Positions 1 to 6,550 of a DNA stretch of 7,369 nt are shown piece by piece. Under the pieces are notes generated by a model. The model ran no database searches, was not told the origin of the DNA, and was given only the letters and a program-made list of their open reading frames with translations. The stretch's first letter is position 1, and the number at the start of each line of letters is the position of its first letter. Source of the stretch: JAJYTI01 sp035302145 (GTDB lineage Bacteria > Bacteroidota > Bacteroidia > Flavobacteriales > Flavobacteriaceae); assembly GCA_035302145.1 (NCBI GenBank), contig DATGSX010000055.1, positions 1-7,369 on the forward strand, given 5' to 3'. Both the position numbers and the translations under genes were made by a program.

Positions 1-52
1 ACCTTAACACTAAACTATATATCTAGAGAAAGCGATTAATGAGGACCACAAT
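1..52. other. Upstream flank of the first gene
   Basis: These 52 nt hold no TAnnTTTG match. The only visible signal is GAGGA at 41-45, a plausible ribosome binding site for the gene at 53. Whether the left part is the end of another gene or a promoter region cannot be told from this much sequence. Confidence 0.4.
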
Positions 53-862
53 ATGAAAAAGAAAATAGAAACGGATATTCATTCATTAGCAACAGAATTA
101 CGCGACAATAAAGCTGGTCGTTCTACCCAAGAATGGAAAGAGCTTACTATGCAACTTTATGAAAAACTTTGTGTGCTGGAGTATTTAGAAGACCAACTAG
201 AAGTTTCTAAAGGAACACCAGAAACAGAATCAGAAAAAGTTACATCGCCAAAGCCAGTCAAAGAAACCAATATACCGGTAGAAACAAAAGAGCTTGAGAC
301 AGATATAGAGGCAGTACAGAAGGATACAAAGCCGTTGCAAGACATGAGGGTGGACTTTAAGCCAGACACTGGTATCGCCGAAGCGGAAGATACTAAAACG
401 GAAAAGTCTGTGGATGAAGCTTCAGCAGTTTCTGTAGAGACGACAGCCGAAATTAAATCCAAGCCACAGCCACAAAAGCGACAAGCAGACGACTTACAAA
501 GATTTGCTTCCACCTATAAACAAACCCCTGTGTTTAGTAGAAAGCAAACCACTACGACTGATGAACAGCCAAGACGAAACACCAACTCTGCGCAAGCTGA
601 AGATAAGCCAAGGTCGTTAAACGAGTCTCTAAATCGTGGATTACATATAGCACTTAACGATAGAATAGCTTTTATAAACAACCTCTTTGAAGGAAGTACA
701 CAAGATTTCAATCGCGTGTTATCGCAAATAAATACCATGGATGATTTTGATGCAGTCCAAAGCTTTTTAGAAAATCAAATAATGCCTGATTATAGTAATT
801 GGGAAGGAAAAGAAGAGTTCACTGAACGGTTTATCAATATTATCGAAAAGAAATTTAGTTAA
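53..862 (+). CDS. Uncharacterised charged protein encoded upstream of rsmI
   Basis: I do not recognise a named family for this 269-residue protein. It has three visible parts. Residues 1-52 look helical and charged (EWKELTMQLYEKLCVLEYLE around 27-46) and may form a short coiled coil. Residues 53 to about 187 are a low-complexity linker rich in Glu, Lys, Thr, Pro and Ser, probably disordered. Residues 188-269 look folded: ALNDRIAFINNLFEG, then DFNRVLSQINTMDDFDAV, ending with a Tyr/Trp/Lys and Arg-Phe pattern (DYSNW, ERFINIIEKKF). There is no signal peptide or membrane segment, so it is probably cytoplasmic. The ATG at 53 is preceded by GAGGA at 41-45, a 7-nt gap that suits a ribosome binding site. 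It ends 8 nt before rsmI, which suggests co-transcription. From memory, flavobacterial genomes often have a hypothetical protein here, but I could not check that. Function is unknown. Confidence 0.85.
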   Translation: MKKKIETDIHSLATELRDNKAGRSTQEWKELTMQLYEKLCVLEYLEDQLEVSKGTPETESEKVTSPKPVKETNIPVETKELETDIEAVQKDTKPLQDMRVDFKPDTGIAEAEDTKTEKSVDEASAVSVETTAEIKSKPQPQKRQADDLQRFASTYKQTPVFSRKQTTTTDEQPRRNTNSAQAEDKPRSLNESLNRGLHIALNDRIAFINNLFEGSTQDFNRVLSQINTMDDFDAVQSFLENQIMPDYSNWEGKEEFTERFINIIEKKFS

Positions 863-870
863 ATACATTC

Positions 871-1548
871 ATGGGGAAACTATATTTGGTACCTACACCA
901 ATAGGAAATTTAAAAGACATAACATTACGTGCATTAGAAGTCTTACAGTCGGCAGACTGTATTCTTGCAGAAGACACACGCACTAGTGGCAAGCTTCTAA
1001 AGCATTATGAGATAAGCAAACCAGTTCTCTCTCACCATATGCACAACGAACATAGAACGGTTAGTCAATTGGTGCAGCGCATGCAAAATGGCGAAACTCT
1101 AGCTTTAATAAGTGATGCGGGCACACCTGCCATAAGCGATCCAGGTTTTTTACTTACTCGTGCTTGCATACAAGCCGGTGTTGAAGTAGAATGTTTACCA
1201 GGTGCAACCGCTTTTGTTCCAGCATTGGTAAATAGTGGATTACCAAATGACAGATTTGTTTTTGAAGGATTTTTACCTCAAAAAAAGGGATTGAAAACAA
1301 GGTTGGAGCTTTTAGCTACGGAACCTAGAACTATGGTTTTTTATGTCTCTCCATATAAATTAGTAAAGACCTTAACTCAGTTAATACAACACCTCGGCGA
1401 AGAGCGTCCTGCCTCTGTGTCAAGAGAGATTACCAAACTTTATGAAGAAACCGTTCGAGGTAGTTTAAATGAAGTAAAGCAACACTTTGAAAAGCATCCA
1501 CCGAAAGGAGAGTTTGTCTTGGTAGTTGGTGGTAAAACCGATAAATAA
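871..1548 (+). CDS. rsmI: 16S rRNA (cytidine(1402)-2'-O)-methyltransferase RsmI
   Basis: RsmI uses S-adenosylmethionine to methylate the 2'-O of C1402 in the decoding centre of 16S rRNA. The 225-residue protein has the tetrapyrrole-methylase-like fold signature throughout: VPTPIGNL at 7-14, AEDTR at 33-37, SDAGTPAISDPG at 81-92, PGATA at 110-114, GFLP at 133-136, FYVSPYK at 157-163 (usually FYESPHR), SREITKLYEE at 184-193 and GEFVLVV near the end. It is shorter than the E. coli enzyme (about 286 residues) because it stops right after the methylase domain and lacks the C-terminal helical extension. All core motifs are present, so I read this as a short family form and not a truncation. The start at 871 places the N-terminal MGKLYLVPTPIGNL correctly. 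There are 8-nt gaps on both sides, to the charged protein and to recJ. Confidence 0.97.
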   Translation: MGKLYLVPTPIGNLKDITLRALEVLQSADCILAEDTRTSGKLLKHYEISKPVLSHHMHNEHRTVSQLVQRMQNGETLALISDAGTPAISDPGFLLTRACIQAGVEVECLPGATAFVPALVNSGLPNDRFVFEGFLPQKKGLKTRLELLATEPRTMVFYVSPYKLVKTLTQLIQHLGEERPASVSREITKLYEETVRGSLNEVKQHFEKHPPKGEFVLVVGGKTDK

Positions 1549-1556
1549 GTCTGACC

Positions 1557-3275
1557 ATGCGTTGGAAGAAGCCCATTTCTTTTCCGGAAGAAAAAATTCA
1601 ATATTTAATCGATAGAATCGGTATAGACCGTACCACTGCACTACTTTTACTGCAACGTGGCATTACGGATTTCGATCAAGCTAAGGAGTTTTTCAATCCA
1701 GACATAAACTCCTTACACGATCCCTATTTGATGAAAGATATGGATAAAGCAATCAAAACCATATCCGAAGCGATTCAAAACAAAGAACGCATCATGGTTT
1801 ATGGCGACTATGATGTGGATGGCACTACAAGTGTAGCGCTTCTTTTCCTTTATCTTAAAAGCTTAGGTGGCGAGATACTTACTTATGTTCCCGATCGCTA
1901 CACCGAAGGTTATGGAATTTCGAATCAAGGCATTGACCATGCAAAAAATGAGGGAGTATCGCTTATCATAGCTATAGATTGTGGTATTCGAGCAGTGGAA
2001 CAAGTCGCTTACGCTAATGAGTTGGATATAAACTTCATTATCTGCGACCATCACTTACCAGGCGAGGAAATACCACAAGCAAGGGCTATTCTAAATCCAA
2101 AACAACCAGACTGTCCCTACCCTTATAAAGAACTATGTGCTTGTGGCGTAGGTTTTAAATTAATCCAAGCAATGCACACCAAAAGTGGAGGAAAACTACA
2201 TGATCTAATTCCATACTTGGACCTGGTAGCAATTGCCACAGGTGCAGATATCGTTCCTATTACTGGAGAAAATAGAATTCTAGCTGCTGCTGGATTAAAA
2301 CAACTTAACGAGCAACCAAAGCGAATTGGAATAGATGCCATTTTAAAAGTGAGCAATAGTTCAACCCAAAAGTTATCCCTTTCCGATTTAGTTTTTAAAA
2401 TAGCACCACGTATTAATGCTGCTGGAAGAATGAAACATGCGCATCATTCAGTAGAGTTGTTAATAGAAGAGGATCTAAATAAAGCATGGATAATCGCTGA
2501 GGAAATAGAAGATTACAATAAAAACCGAAGAAAAAAAGATAGTAGTATCACCATAAAAGCCTTAGAGCAAATCGAGGAAAAGAAAGAAACTGAAAAGTAT
2601 ACCACAGTGGTGTATGGAGAAAGCTGGCACCGTGGTGTTTTAGGAATAGTAGCTTCTAGATTAATTGAAGTGCATCACCGCCCTACCATAGTATTTGGTA
2701 AAGGCGATGGTCTTTTAACAGCTTCTGCACGATCGGTTAAAGGATTCAATATTTACGATGCTTTAAACGAATGCGCACACTTGTTAGAAAAGTTTGGCGG
2801 GCACAAATATGCTGCAGGATTAAGTTTGTTACCTGAAAACTACTATACATTTAAAAAGACATTCGAAGAAATAGTGAAAACCACTATTTCGCCAGATTGC
2901 TTGGAGCCAGAAATTCAAATAGATGCTCAAATTACGTTAAGCGAATTGCTACCAGAGAATAATCGAATAACCTTTCCAAAACTCTATAGAATATTAAATC
3001 GTATGCGCCCTTTTGGACCAGGAAACAACAACCCAGTATTTCTAACCGAAGGAGTTATAGATAATGGCTCAAGAAAAGTTGGGAAAGATGAGAAACACTT
3101 GCGTATAAGTGTATACGATACTACAACAGAACAAACTTTTGTTGGAATTGGGTTTAATCTAGGACATAAGCTAGACGAGATAAACAAGTCAAGCTTCGAC
3201 ATTATTTACAGTTTAGACGAGAATCACTGGAATGGAAGCACCACTTTACAATTAATGGTTAAAGATGTTCGATAA
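1557..3275 (+). CDS. recJ: Single-stranded-DNA-specific exonuclease RecJ
   Basis: RecJ degrades single-stranded DNA 5' to 3' in recombination, mismatch and base-excision repair. The 572-residue protein is full length. The DHH phosphoesterase core shows DYDVDGTTS at 84-92, DCGI at 141-144 and the family DHH triad at 164-166; these acidic and histidine residues bind the catalytic metals. APRINAAGRM follows at 283-292. A charged helical stretch at roughly 315-347 (rich in Glu, Lys and Arg) links to the DHHA1 domain, with SWHRGVLGIVASRL at 356-369 and GGHKYAAGLS at 414-423. The C-terminal OB-like region starts near 450 and contains MRPFGPGN at 483-490. It is the last gene of the plus-strand cluster, 8 nt after rsmI. 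Its last 17 nt are also the 3' end of lpxH on the other strand, and no hairpin terminator is visible there. Confidence 0.97.
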   Translation: MRWKKPISFPEEKIQYLIDRIGIDRTTALLLLQRGITDFDQAKEFFNPDINSLHDPYLMKDMDKAIKTISEAIQNKERIMVYGDYDVDGTTSVALLFLYLKSLGGEILTYVPDRYTEGYGISNQGIDHAKNEGVSLIIAIDCGIRAVEQVAYANELDINFIICDHHLPGEEIPQARAILNPKQPDCPYPYKELCACGVGFKLIQAMHTKSGGKLHDLIPYLDLVAIATGADIVPITGENRILAAAGLKQLNEQPKRIGIDAILKVSNSSTQKLSLSDLVFKIAPRINAAGRMKHAHHSVELLIEEDLNKAWIIAEEIEDYNKNRRKKDSSITIKALEQIEEKKETEKYTTVVYGESWHRGVLGIVASRLIEVHHRPTIVFGKGDGLLTASARSVKGFNIYDALNECAHLLEKFGGHKYAAGLSLLPENYYTFKKTFEEIVKTTISPDCLEPEIQIDAQITLSELLPENNRITFPKLYRILNRMRPFGPGNNNPVFLTEGVIDNGSRKVGKDEKHLRISVYDTTTEQTFVGIGFNLGHKLDEINKSSFDIIYSLDENHWNGSTTLQLMVKDVR

Positions 3276-4056
3276 TAGCCGAGCGATCGGTGCTTTCATA
3301 AACTTCTAATTCAAAGTCCTCACCGTCGAAAACCCCATAGGTATAGTAATGAATCCAGTCACCTAAATTAAAATAATAACTGGTTCCATTTATTGCTATT
3401 TTCATAGGTAAATGTCGATGACCGAATATGAAGTAATCATAATAGTCGGTTTCTAGTTTTCGCTTAGCATATTGCACCAACCATTCGCCTTCTTTTCCTA
3501 AAAATGCTTTGTCTTCGTCTCCAGAAATAAGTTTGTTTTTCACAGAAAAGTATTGTCCTAATCGCACTCCTATATCTGGGTGTAACCAGCGGAATAACCA
3601 TTTAGAAAGTGGGTTGGTAAATACCTTCTTCATGCGTTTATAGGCTTTGTCGTGTGGCCCTTTACCATCGCCATGACCAATTAAGAATTTCTTATCGTTG
3701 ATAAGAAATTCGGTGCTATCGTAAAAAACAGGAATATCTAATTCTTTTTCAAAGTAATCACGCATCCATAGGTCGTGATTTCCTACAAAAAAATATATAG
3801 GAATTCCTTTATCTCGCAATTCTGCAAGTTTCCCCAGGGTGCGAACAAAACCTTTTGGTACTACCATTTTGTATTCGAACCAAAAGTCAAATAAATCGCC
3901 TAGTAAAAATATAGCGGCGGCATCCTCTTGCACGGTATCTAGCCAACGAACAAACTTCTTTTCTCGTGGTAAACTAGACGCAGCATCAGGTGCTCCCAAG
4001 TGATTATCACTAGAGAAGTATACTTTCTTACCTTTTGGAACAATTACTTTGTGCAT
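3259..4056 (-). CDS. lpxH: UDP-2,3-diacylglucosamine diphosphatase (LpxH type)
   Basis: LpxH hydrolyses UDP-2,3-diacylglucosamine to lipid X and UMP, the fourth step of lipid A synthesis, at the inner face of the cytoplasmic membrane. The 265-residue protein has the calcineurin-like metallophosphoesterase motifs in order: SDNHLG at 16-21, GDLFDFWFEY at 53-62, GNHD at 92-95, GHGD at 127-130 and GHRH at 212-215, with NLGDW at 230-234. GDLFDFW together with GHGD fits LpxH better than generic phosphoesterases. The region between about 140 and 200 is the expected helical cap that covers the acyl chains. It is encoded 8 nt downstream of queD and is probably co-transcribed with it. Its last 17 nt overlap the end of recJ on the opposite strand. 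A less likely alternative is another UDP-sugar or cyclic-nucleotide phosphoesterase of the same superfamily. Confidence 0.92.
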   Translation of the reverse strand: MHKVIVPKGKKVYFSSDNHLGAPDAASSLPREKKFVRWLDTVQEDAAAIFLLGDLFDFWFEYKMVVPKGFVRTLGKLAELRDKGIPIYFFVGNHDLWMRDYFEKELDIPVFYDSTEFLINDKKFLIGHGDGKGPHDKAYKRMKKVFTNPLSKWLFRWLHPDIGVRLGQYFSVKNKLISGDEDKAFLGKEGEWLVQYAKRKLETDYYDYFIFGHRHLPMKIAINGTSYYFNLGDWIHYYTYGVFDGEDFELEVYESTDRSAIIEHL

Positions 4057-4064
4057 CTACTATT

Positions 4065-4517
4065 TTATTCGTGGTCTGAAGCATACCATTCCGCAAAGCT
4101 AGAATCGGTTTCTTGCAGTCTTAAGGAATGTAATTTAATATTCTCCGGAAGGTGTTTTCCAATTCTATCGACAAAATCTAAAATCATCATTTCGCTTGTA
4201 GGCTGATAGTCAACCAGCAAAACATAATGATCTCGCTTTTGTAATTCTTTTGCTAACTCTAGATGCGGGGTGTTTTTATTGAAAACTGTAGCGTGATCAA
4301 ACACATCTACCACCTTCTCCTCTACAATACGCTTTAAATCTCCAAAATCTATTACCATACCATACTTAGTGTTGTTCGAGTCACTAATAGGCGTTCCTAT
4401 TACCGTAACCGCCAACTTATAGCTATGTCCATGAACATTCTTACACTTTCCATCATAACCATACAGCGCATGTCCAGTTTCAAAGCTAAACTTTCTTGTA
4501 ATGCGTATTTTCTTCAT
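4065..4517 (-). CDS. queD: 6-carboxytetrahydropterin synthase (QueD/PTPS family)
   Basis: QueD converts 7,8-dihydroneopterin triphosphate to 6-carboxy-5,6,7,8-tetrahydropterin, an early step towards 7-deazaguanines such as queuosine in tRNA. With the start at 4517 the protein has 150 residues, a normal length. Zinc-binding histidines are visible at 16 (FETGHAL) and at 29 and 31 (NVHGHSY), with the nucleophile-type Cys25 in the CxxxHGH motif. VIDFGDLK at 55-62, FDHATV around 73-78, PTSEM at 106-110 and LQET at 134-137 complete the family pattern. An in-frame ATG at 4547 would add ten residues, but that extension reads through the TAnnTTTG promoter element at 4537-4544, so I reject it. lpxH follows after 8 nt. 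No other queuosine gene is in the window. A true 6-pyruvoyl-tetrahydropterin synthase role is possible but less likely. Confidence 0.93.
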   Translation of the reverse strand: MKKIRITRKFSFETGHALYGYDGKCKNVHGHSYKLAVTVIGTPISDSNNTKYGMVIDFGDLKRIVEEKVVDVFDHATVFNKNTPHLELAKELQKRDHYVLLVDYQPTSEMMILDFVDRIGKHLPENIKLHSLRLQETDSSFAEWYASDHE

Positions 4518-4536
4518 TATTAAATTCAATTTTGCA

Positions 4537-4544
4537 CAAAGATA
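4537..4544 (-). promoter_or_regulatory. Bacteroidota -7 promoter element for queD-lpxH
   Basis: Read on the minus strand, the octamer is TATCTTTG, an exact match to the Bacteroidota -7 consensus TAnnTTTG. It lies 19 nt upstream of the queD ATG at 4517, so the leader would be about a dozen nucleotides, too short for a riboswitch. The -33 region, around plus-strand positions 4565-4570, shows only a T-rich run and no clean TTG. The element also decides the queD start, because the longer reading frame would have to begin upstream of it. Confidence 0.65.
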
Positions 4545-4619
4545 CATTATAATTATAGTTCGGTTAAAACCTGCACCATTATATCATGTGAAAATAAATT
4601 CGCTTCTTACAAGGAATTC

Positions 4620-4650
4620 TTGCACATACTAAATAATTATGCTAAATTGC
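4620..4650 (+). promoter_or_regulatory. Weak candidate promoter for tRNA-Ala
   Basis: TTG at 4620-4622 is followed after 20 nt by TAAATTGC at 4643-4650. The spacing fits a Bacteroidota sigma-A promoter, but the -7 half differs from TAnnTTTG at its last two positions. No better match lies between queD and the tRNA. If it is used, transcription would begin near 4657, about 36 nt before the mature tRNA. Confidence 0.3.
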
Positions 4651-4661
4651 GCCCTAGTAAT

Positions 4662-4682
4662 AAAAACAGGCCCCTGTTTTTT
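4662..4682 (+). terminator. Hairpin with T-run just upstream of tRNA-Ala
   Basis: AAAAACAG at 4662-4669 pairs with CTGTTTTT at 4674-4681 around a GCCC loop, and the T-run continues to 4682. The stem has only three non-A/T pairs. On the plus strand it resembles a small intrinsic terminator. On the minus strand it also ends in a T-run and could back up the terminator at 4772-4802. Which transcript it would act on is unclear: the nearest plus-strand gene upstream is recJ, more than a kilobase away. Confidence 0.4.
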
Positions 4683-4692
4683 ATTAAACAAT

Positions 4693-4766
4693 GGGGATGT
4701 AGCTCAGTTGGCTAGAGCGTTTGGCTGGCAGTCAAAAGGTCGCGAGTTCGATTCTCGCCATCTCCA
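4693..4766 (+). tRNA. tRNA-Ala (anticodon GGC)
   Basis: A full cloverleaf can be folded by eye. The acceptor stem GGGGATG (4693-4699) pairs with CATCTCC (4759-4765), with discriminator A at 4766. The D stem is GCTC/GAGC (4702-4705 and 4715-4718). The anticodon stem is TTTGG/TCAAA (4720-4724 and 4732-4736) with loop CTGGCAG, which puts anticodon GGC at 4727-4729, reading GCC and GCU codons. The T arm is GCGAG/CTCGC around TTCGATT. The third acceptor pair is G-U (4695 with 4763), the classic alanine identity signal, which supports the assignment independently of the anticodon. The 3' CCA is not encoded and must be added after transcription. A strong terminator follows 5 nt later. Confidence 0.96.
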
Positions 4767-4771
4767 CAATA

Positions 4772-4802
4772 AAAAACCGATTCGAAATTCGAATCGGTTT
4801 TT
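4772..4802. terminator. Bidirectional intrinsic terminator between tRNA-Ala and ribE
   Basis: This is a perfect 13-bp inverted repeat with a 5-nt loop: 4772-4784 (five A then CCGATTCG) pairs with 4790-4802 (CGAATCGG then five T). Both strands end the stem in a T-run, so it can stop the tRNA transcript on the plus strand and the ribE transcript on the minus strand. It begins 5 nt after the tRNA and ends 12 nt before the ribE stop codon. Confidence 0.9.
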
Positions 4803-4814
4803 GTGTTTTATCAC

Positions 4815-5420
4815 TTACCCTTTTAATTTATCCAAATATGGCGCTAACCATTGCTGCACATACTTACCGATAACATCAAATTCTAAGTTCACCACTGTGC
4901 CTACCTTATAATCTTGAAAAACAGTATGGTCGTACGTGTATGGAATAATCGCTACAGAGAACCTTCCTTCTTGGGAGTTTACCACCGTTAAGCTTACACC
5001 ATCTACCGTAATAGATCCTTTCTCTACTGTTTTATGCCCATATTTAGTGTCGTATTTAAAAGTGAAAATCCAACTTCCATCAGCCTCTTCAATATCCACA
5101 CAAGTTGCGGTTTGATCTACATGACCCTGTACCATATGCCCATCCAATCGATCGCCGAACTTCATGGCCCGCTCTAAGTTTACAGAACTACCTACCTTAA
5201 GATTTCCTAAGCTAGACTTTTCTAAAGTTTCGTCTATTGCAGTAACGGTAAAATCTGTGTCAGTTTTAGCCACTACTGTTAGGCAAACTCCATTATGTGA
5301 CACACTCTGATCCACCTGCAGCTCTGGTACAATATGACTAGCAACTGTAAAATGCTTGTTAGCCTTTTCCTCTTTTATATCAGTTATTTTTCCAATCGTT
5401 TCTATAATCCCTGTAAACAT
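4815..5420 (-). CDS. ribE: Riboflavin synthase (alpha subunit)
   Basis: This enzyme dismutates two 6,7-dimethyl-8-ribityllumazine molecules to riboflavin and 5-amino-6-ribitylaminouracil, the last step of riboflavin synthesis, in the cytoplasm. The 201-residue protein shows the expected duplicated lumazine-binding barrels. The first runs from MFTGIIE at 1-7 through SVSHNGVCLTVV at 39-50 to NLERAM at 81-86. The second starts with DGHMVQGHVD at 93-102 and continues through GSITVDGVSLTVV at 135-147 to VNLEFDVIGKY at 177-187. The start at 5420 is fixed by the invariant N-terminal MFTGIIE. The gene stands alone on its strand, divergent from pdxA, and ends at the shared terminator. The leader is too short for an FMN riboswitch and none is visible. 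The gene is called ribE or ribC depending on the organism. Confidence 0.97.
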   Translation of the reverse strand: MFTGIIETIGKITDIKEEKANKHFTVASHIVPELQVDQSVSHNGVCLTVVAKTDTDFTVTAIDETLEKSSLGNLKVGSSVNLERAMKFGDRLDGHMVQGHVDQTATCVDIEEADGSWIFTFKYDTKYGHKTVEKGSITVDGVSLTVVNSQEGRFSVAIIPYTYDHTVFQDYKVGTVVNLEFDVIGKYVQQWLAPYLDKLKG

Positions 5421-5434
5421 GCGATCTAATTAAT

Positions 5435-5442
5435 TATGTTTG
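5435..5442 (+). promoter_or_regulatory. Bacteroidota -7 promoter element for pdxA
   Basis: TATGTTTG matches TAnnTTTG exactly and lies 34 nt before the pdxA ATG. No clean TTG occurs 17-23 nt upstream; CCTG at 5410-5413, inside the ribE start region, is the nearest match. Expected transcript start is near 5449, which lies inside the opposing ribE -7 element. Confidence 0.55.
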
Positions 5443-5447
5443 TGGTA

Positions 5448-5455
5448 CAAATTTA
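5448..5455 (-). promoter_or_regulatory. Bacteroidota -7 promoter element for ribE
   Basis: On the minus strand the octamer reads TAAATTTG, an exact TAnnTTTG match, 27 nt upstream of the ribE start at 5420. Its -33 position would fall around the pdxA start codon (about 5475-5480) and shows no TTG there. Expected transcript start is near 5441, inside the opposing pdxA -7 element. Confidence 0.5.
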
Positions 5456-5476
5456 ATCATTAATAAATTACTAGAT

Positions 5477-6550
5477 ATGAGTAAGGATGCAAAGTTAATA
5501 GTGGGTATTTCTATTGGCGATCTTAATGGGATTGGCGGGGAAGTTATTTTAAAAGCGCTGGAAGATACACAGATCCTTGATTTATGCACTCCTGTCATAT
5601 TTGGTTCGGCACGTGTATTAACCTATAATATTAGAGCGATAAAAAGTAAGGTTAATTTTCATGGAATAGATTCCTTAAACAACATCGTACATAAAAGAGT
5701 AAACGTGCTGAATCTATGGAAGGATCAACCGGATATTAATTTCGGGAAACAAGATAAAGAATTAGGTCAGTATGCTGTTTCTTCTTTAGAAGCTGCAACA
5801 AAAGCACTGAAAGAAAACAAAATAGATGTGCTGGTTACGGCACCAATAGACAAATGGAACATACAATCGGAAAAATTTAATTTCCCTGGACACACCAATT
5901 ATTTGGCAAAAGAGTTAGGTGGCGAAAGCTTAATGTTGCTTGTAAATGGTGACTTACGTGTTGGATTACTTACCGACCACGTACCTATAAGTGAGGTTAC
6001 ATCGCATATTACGCCAGAGTTAATCCGTAATAAAGTAAAGCTCATGGCAGACTCATTATTACAAGATTTTGGCATTCGTAAACCAAAAATAGCTGTGTTA
6101 GGACTTAATCCACATTCTGGAGATAGAGGGGTAATTGGAAAAGAGGATGAGGAAGTAATTCTTCCAACACTTGAATCCATTAGGCATGAAGAAGGTACTT
6201 TAGTGTTTGGGCCATATGCAGCAGATAGTTTCTTTGGCTCCGATACTTATTCGCAGTTTGATGGCATTTTAGCTTGCTACCACGACCAAGGTTTAGTAGC
6301 ATTCAAAACAATGTCTTTTGGAAAAGGAGTGAATTTCACCGCTGGATTAAATCGTGTACGCACCTCACCAGACCATGGAACAGCATACGATATAGCTGGA
6401 AAAGGGATAGCTAATGCAGATTCTTTTTTACAAGCTATTTTCTTGGCTATAGACGTATATAGAAAGCGAGAAGAGTATAAATCTATTAGTGAAAATCCGC
6501 TAAAACCTAGCACTCGAAGAAACTTACGTAAAAATATTCGAAAAAGCTAA
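5477..6550 (+). CDS. pdxA: 4-hydroxythreonine-4-phosphate dehydrogenase PdxA
   Basis: PdxA oxidises 4-phosphohydroxy-L-threonine with NAD; the product decarboxylates to 3-amino-2-oxopropyl phosphate, which PdxJ condenses in the DXP-dependent pyridoxal phosphate pathway. The 357-residue protein is full length. It begins with IGDLNGIGGEV around 13-23 (GDPAGIGPE in many homologues). TAPIDKW at 121-127 is followed by FPGHTNYLAKELGG at 136-149. The likely metal-binding histidines are His168 (TDHVP), His213 (NPHSGDRG) and His269 (YHDQGL), with GKGVNFTAGLNRVRTSPDHGT at about 282-302 completing the site. The tail from about 330 is Lys/Arg-rich (STRRNLRKNIRKS). The start at 5477 is the ATG next to the family N-terminus, with a -7 element 34 nt upstream. 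A role in an anabolic side pathway (PdxA2-like) is possible but is not suggested by the neighbours. Confidence 0.96.
   Translation: MSKDAKLIVGISIGDLNGIGGEVILKALEDTQILDLCTPVIFGSARVLTYNIRAIKSKVNFHGIDSLNNIVHKRVNVLNLWKDQPDINFGKQDKELGQYAVSSLEAATKALKENKIDVLVTAPIDKWNIQSEKFNFPGHTNYLAKELGGESLMLLVNGDLRVGLLTDHVPISEVTSHITPELIRNKVKLMADSLLQDFGIRKPKIAVLGLNPHSGDRGVIGKEDEEVILPTLESIRHEEGTLVFGPYAADSFFGSDTYSQFDGILACYHDQGLVAFKTMSFGKGVNFTAGLNRVRTSPDHGTAYDIAGKGIANADSFLQAIFLAIDVYRKREEYKSISENPLKPSTRRNLRKNIRKS

Noticed and set aside
157..513. Minus-strand open reading frame of 118 codons inside the first gene
   Set aside because: Its Ser/Val-rich product is the antisense reading of the Glu/Lys/Thr-rich linker and it has no promoter.
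883..890. TATATTTG, an exact TAnnTTTG match inside rsmI
   Set aside because: It lies in the codons for the N-terminal LYLV of RsmI, downstream of the start, and no gene start follows it closely.
3279..3290. Small hairpin CCGA-GCGA-TCGG next to the recJ stop
   Set aside because: It has only 4 bp, no T-run and lies in lpxH codons, so it is not a credible terminator.
4000..4206. Plus-strand open reading frame across the lpxH-queD junction
   Set aside because: It lies antisense to two well-supported genes and shows no recognisable features.
4518..4536. preQ1 riboswitch before queD
   Set aside because: The expected leader is about a dozen nucleotides and no aptamer-like structure fits.
4639..4911. 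Open reading frame of 90 codons on the plus strand
   Set aside because: It runs through the tRNA-Ala, its terminator and the end of ribE, with no family-like sequence.
5421..5476. FMN riboswitch for ribE
   Set aside because: The whole spacer is 56 nt and holds two promoters, far too short for the FMN aptamer.
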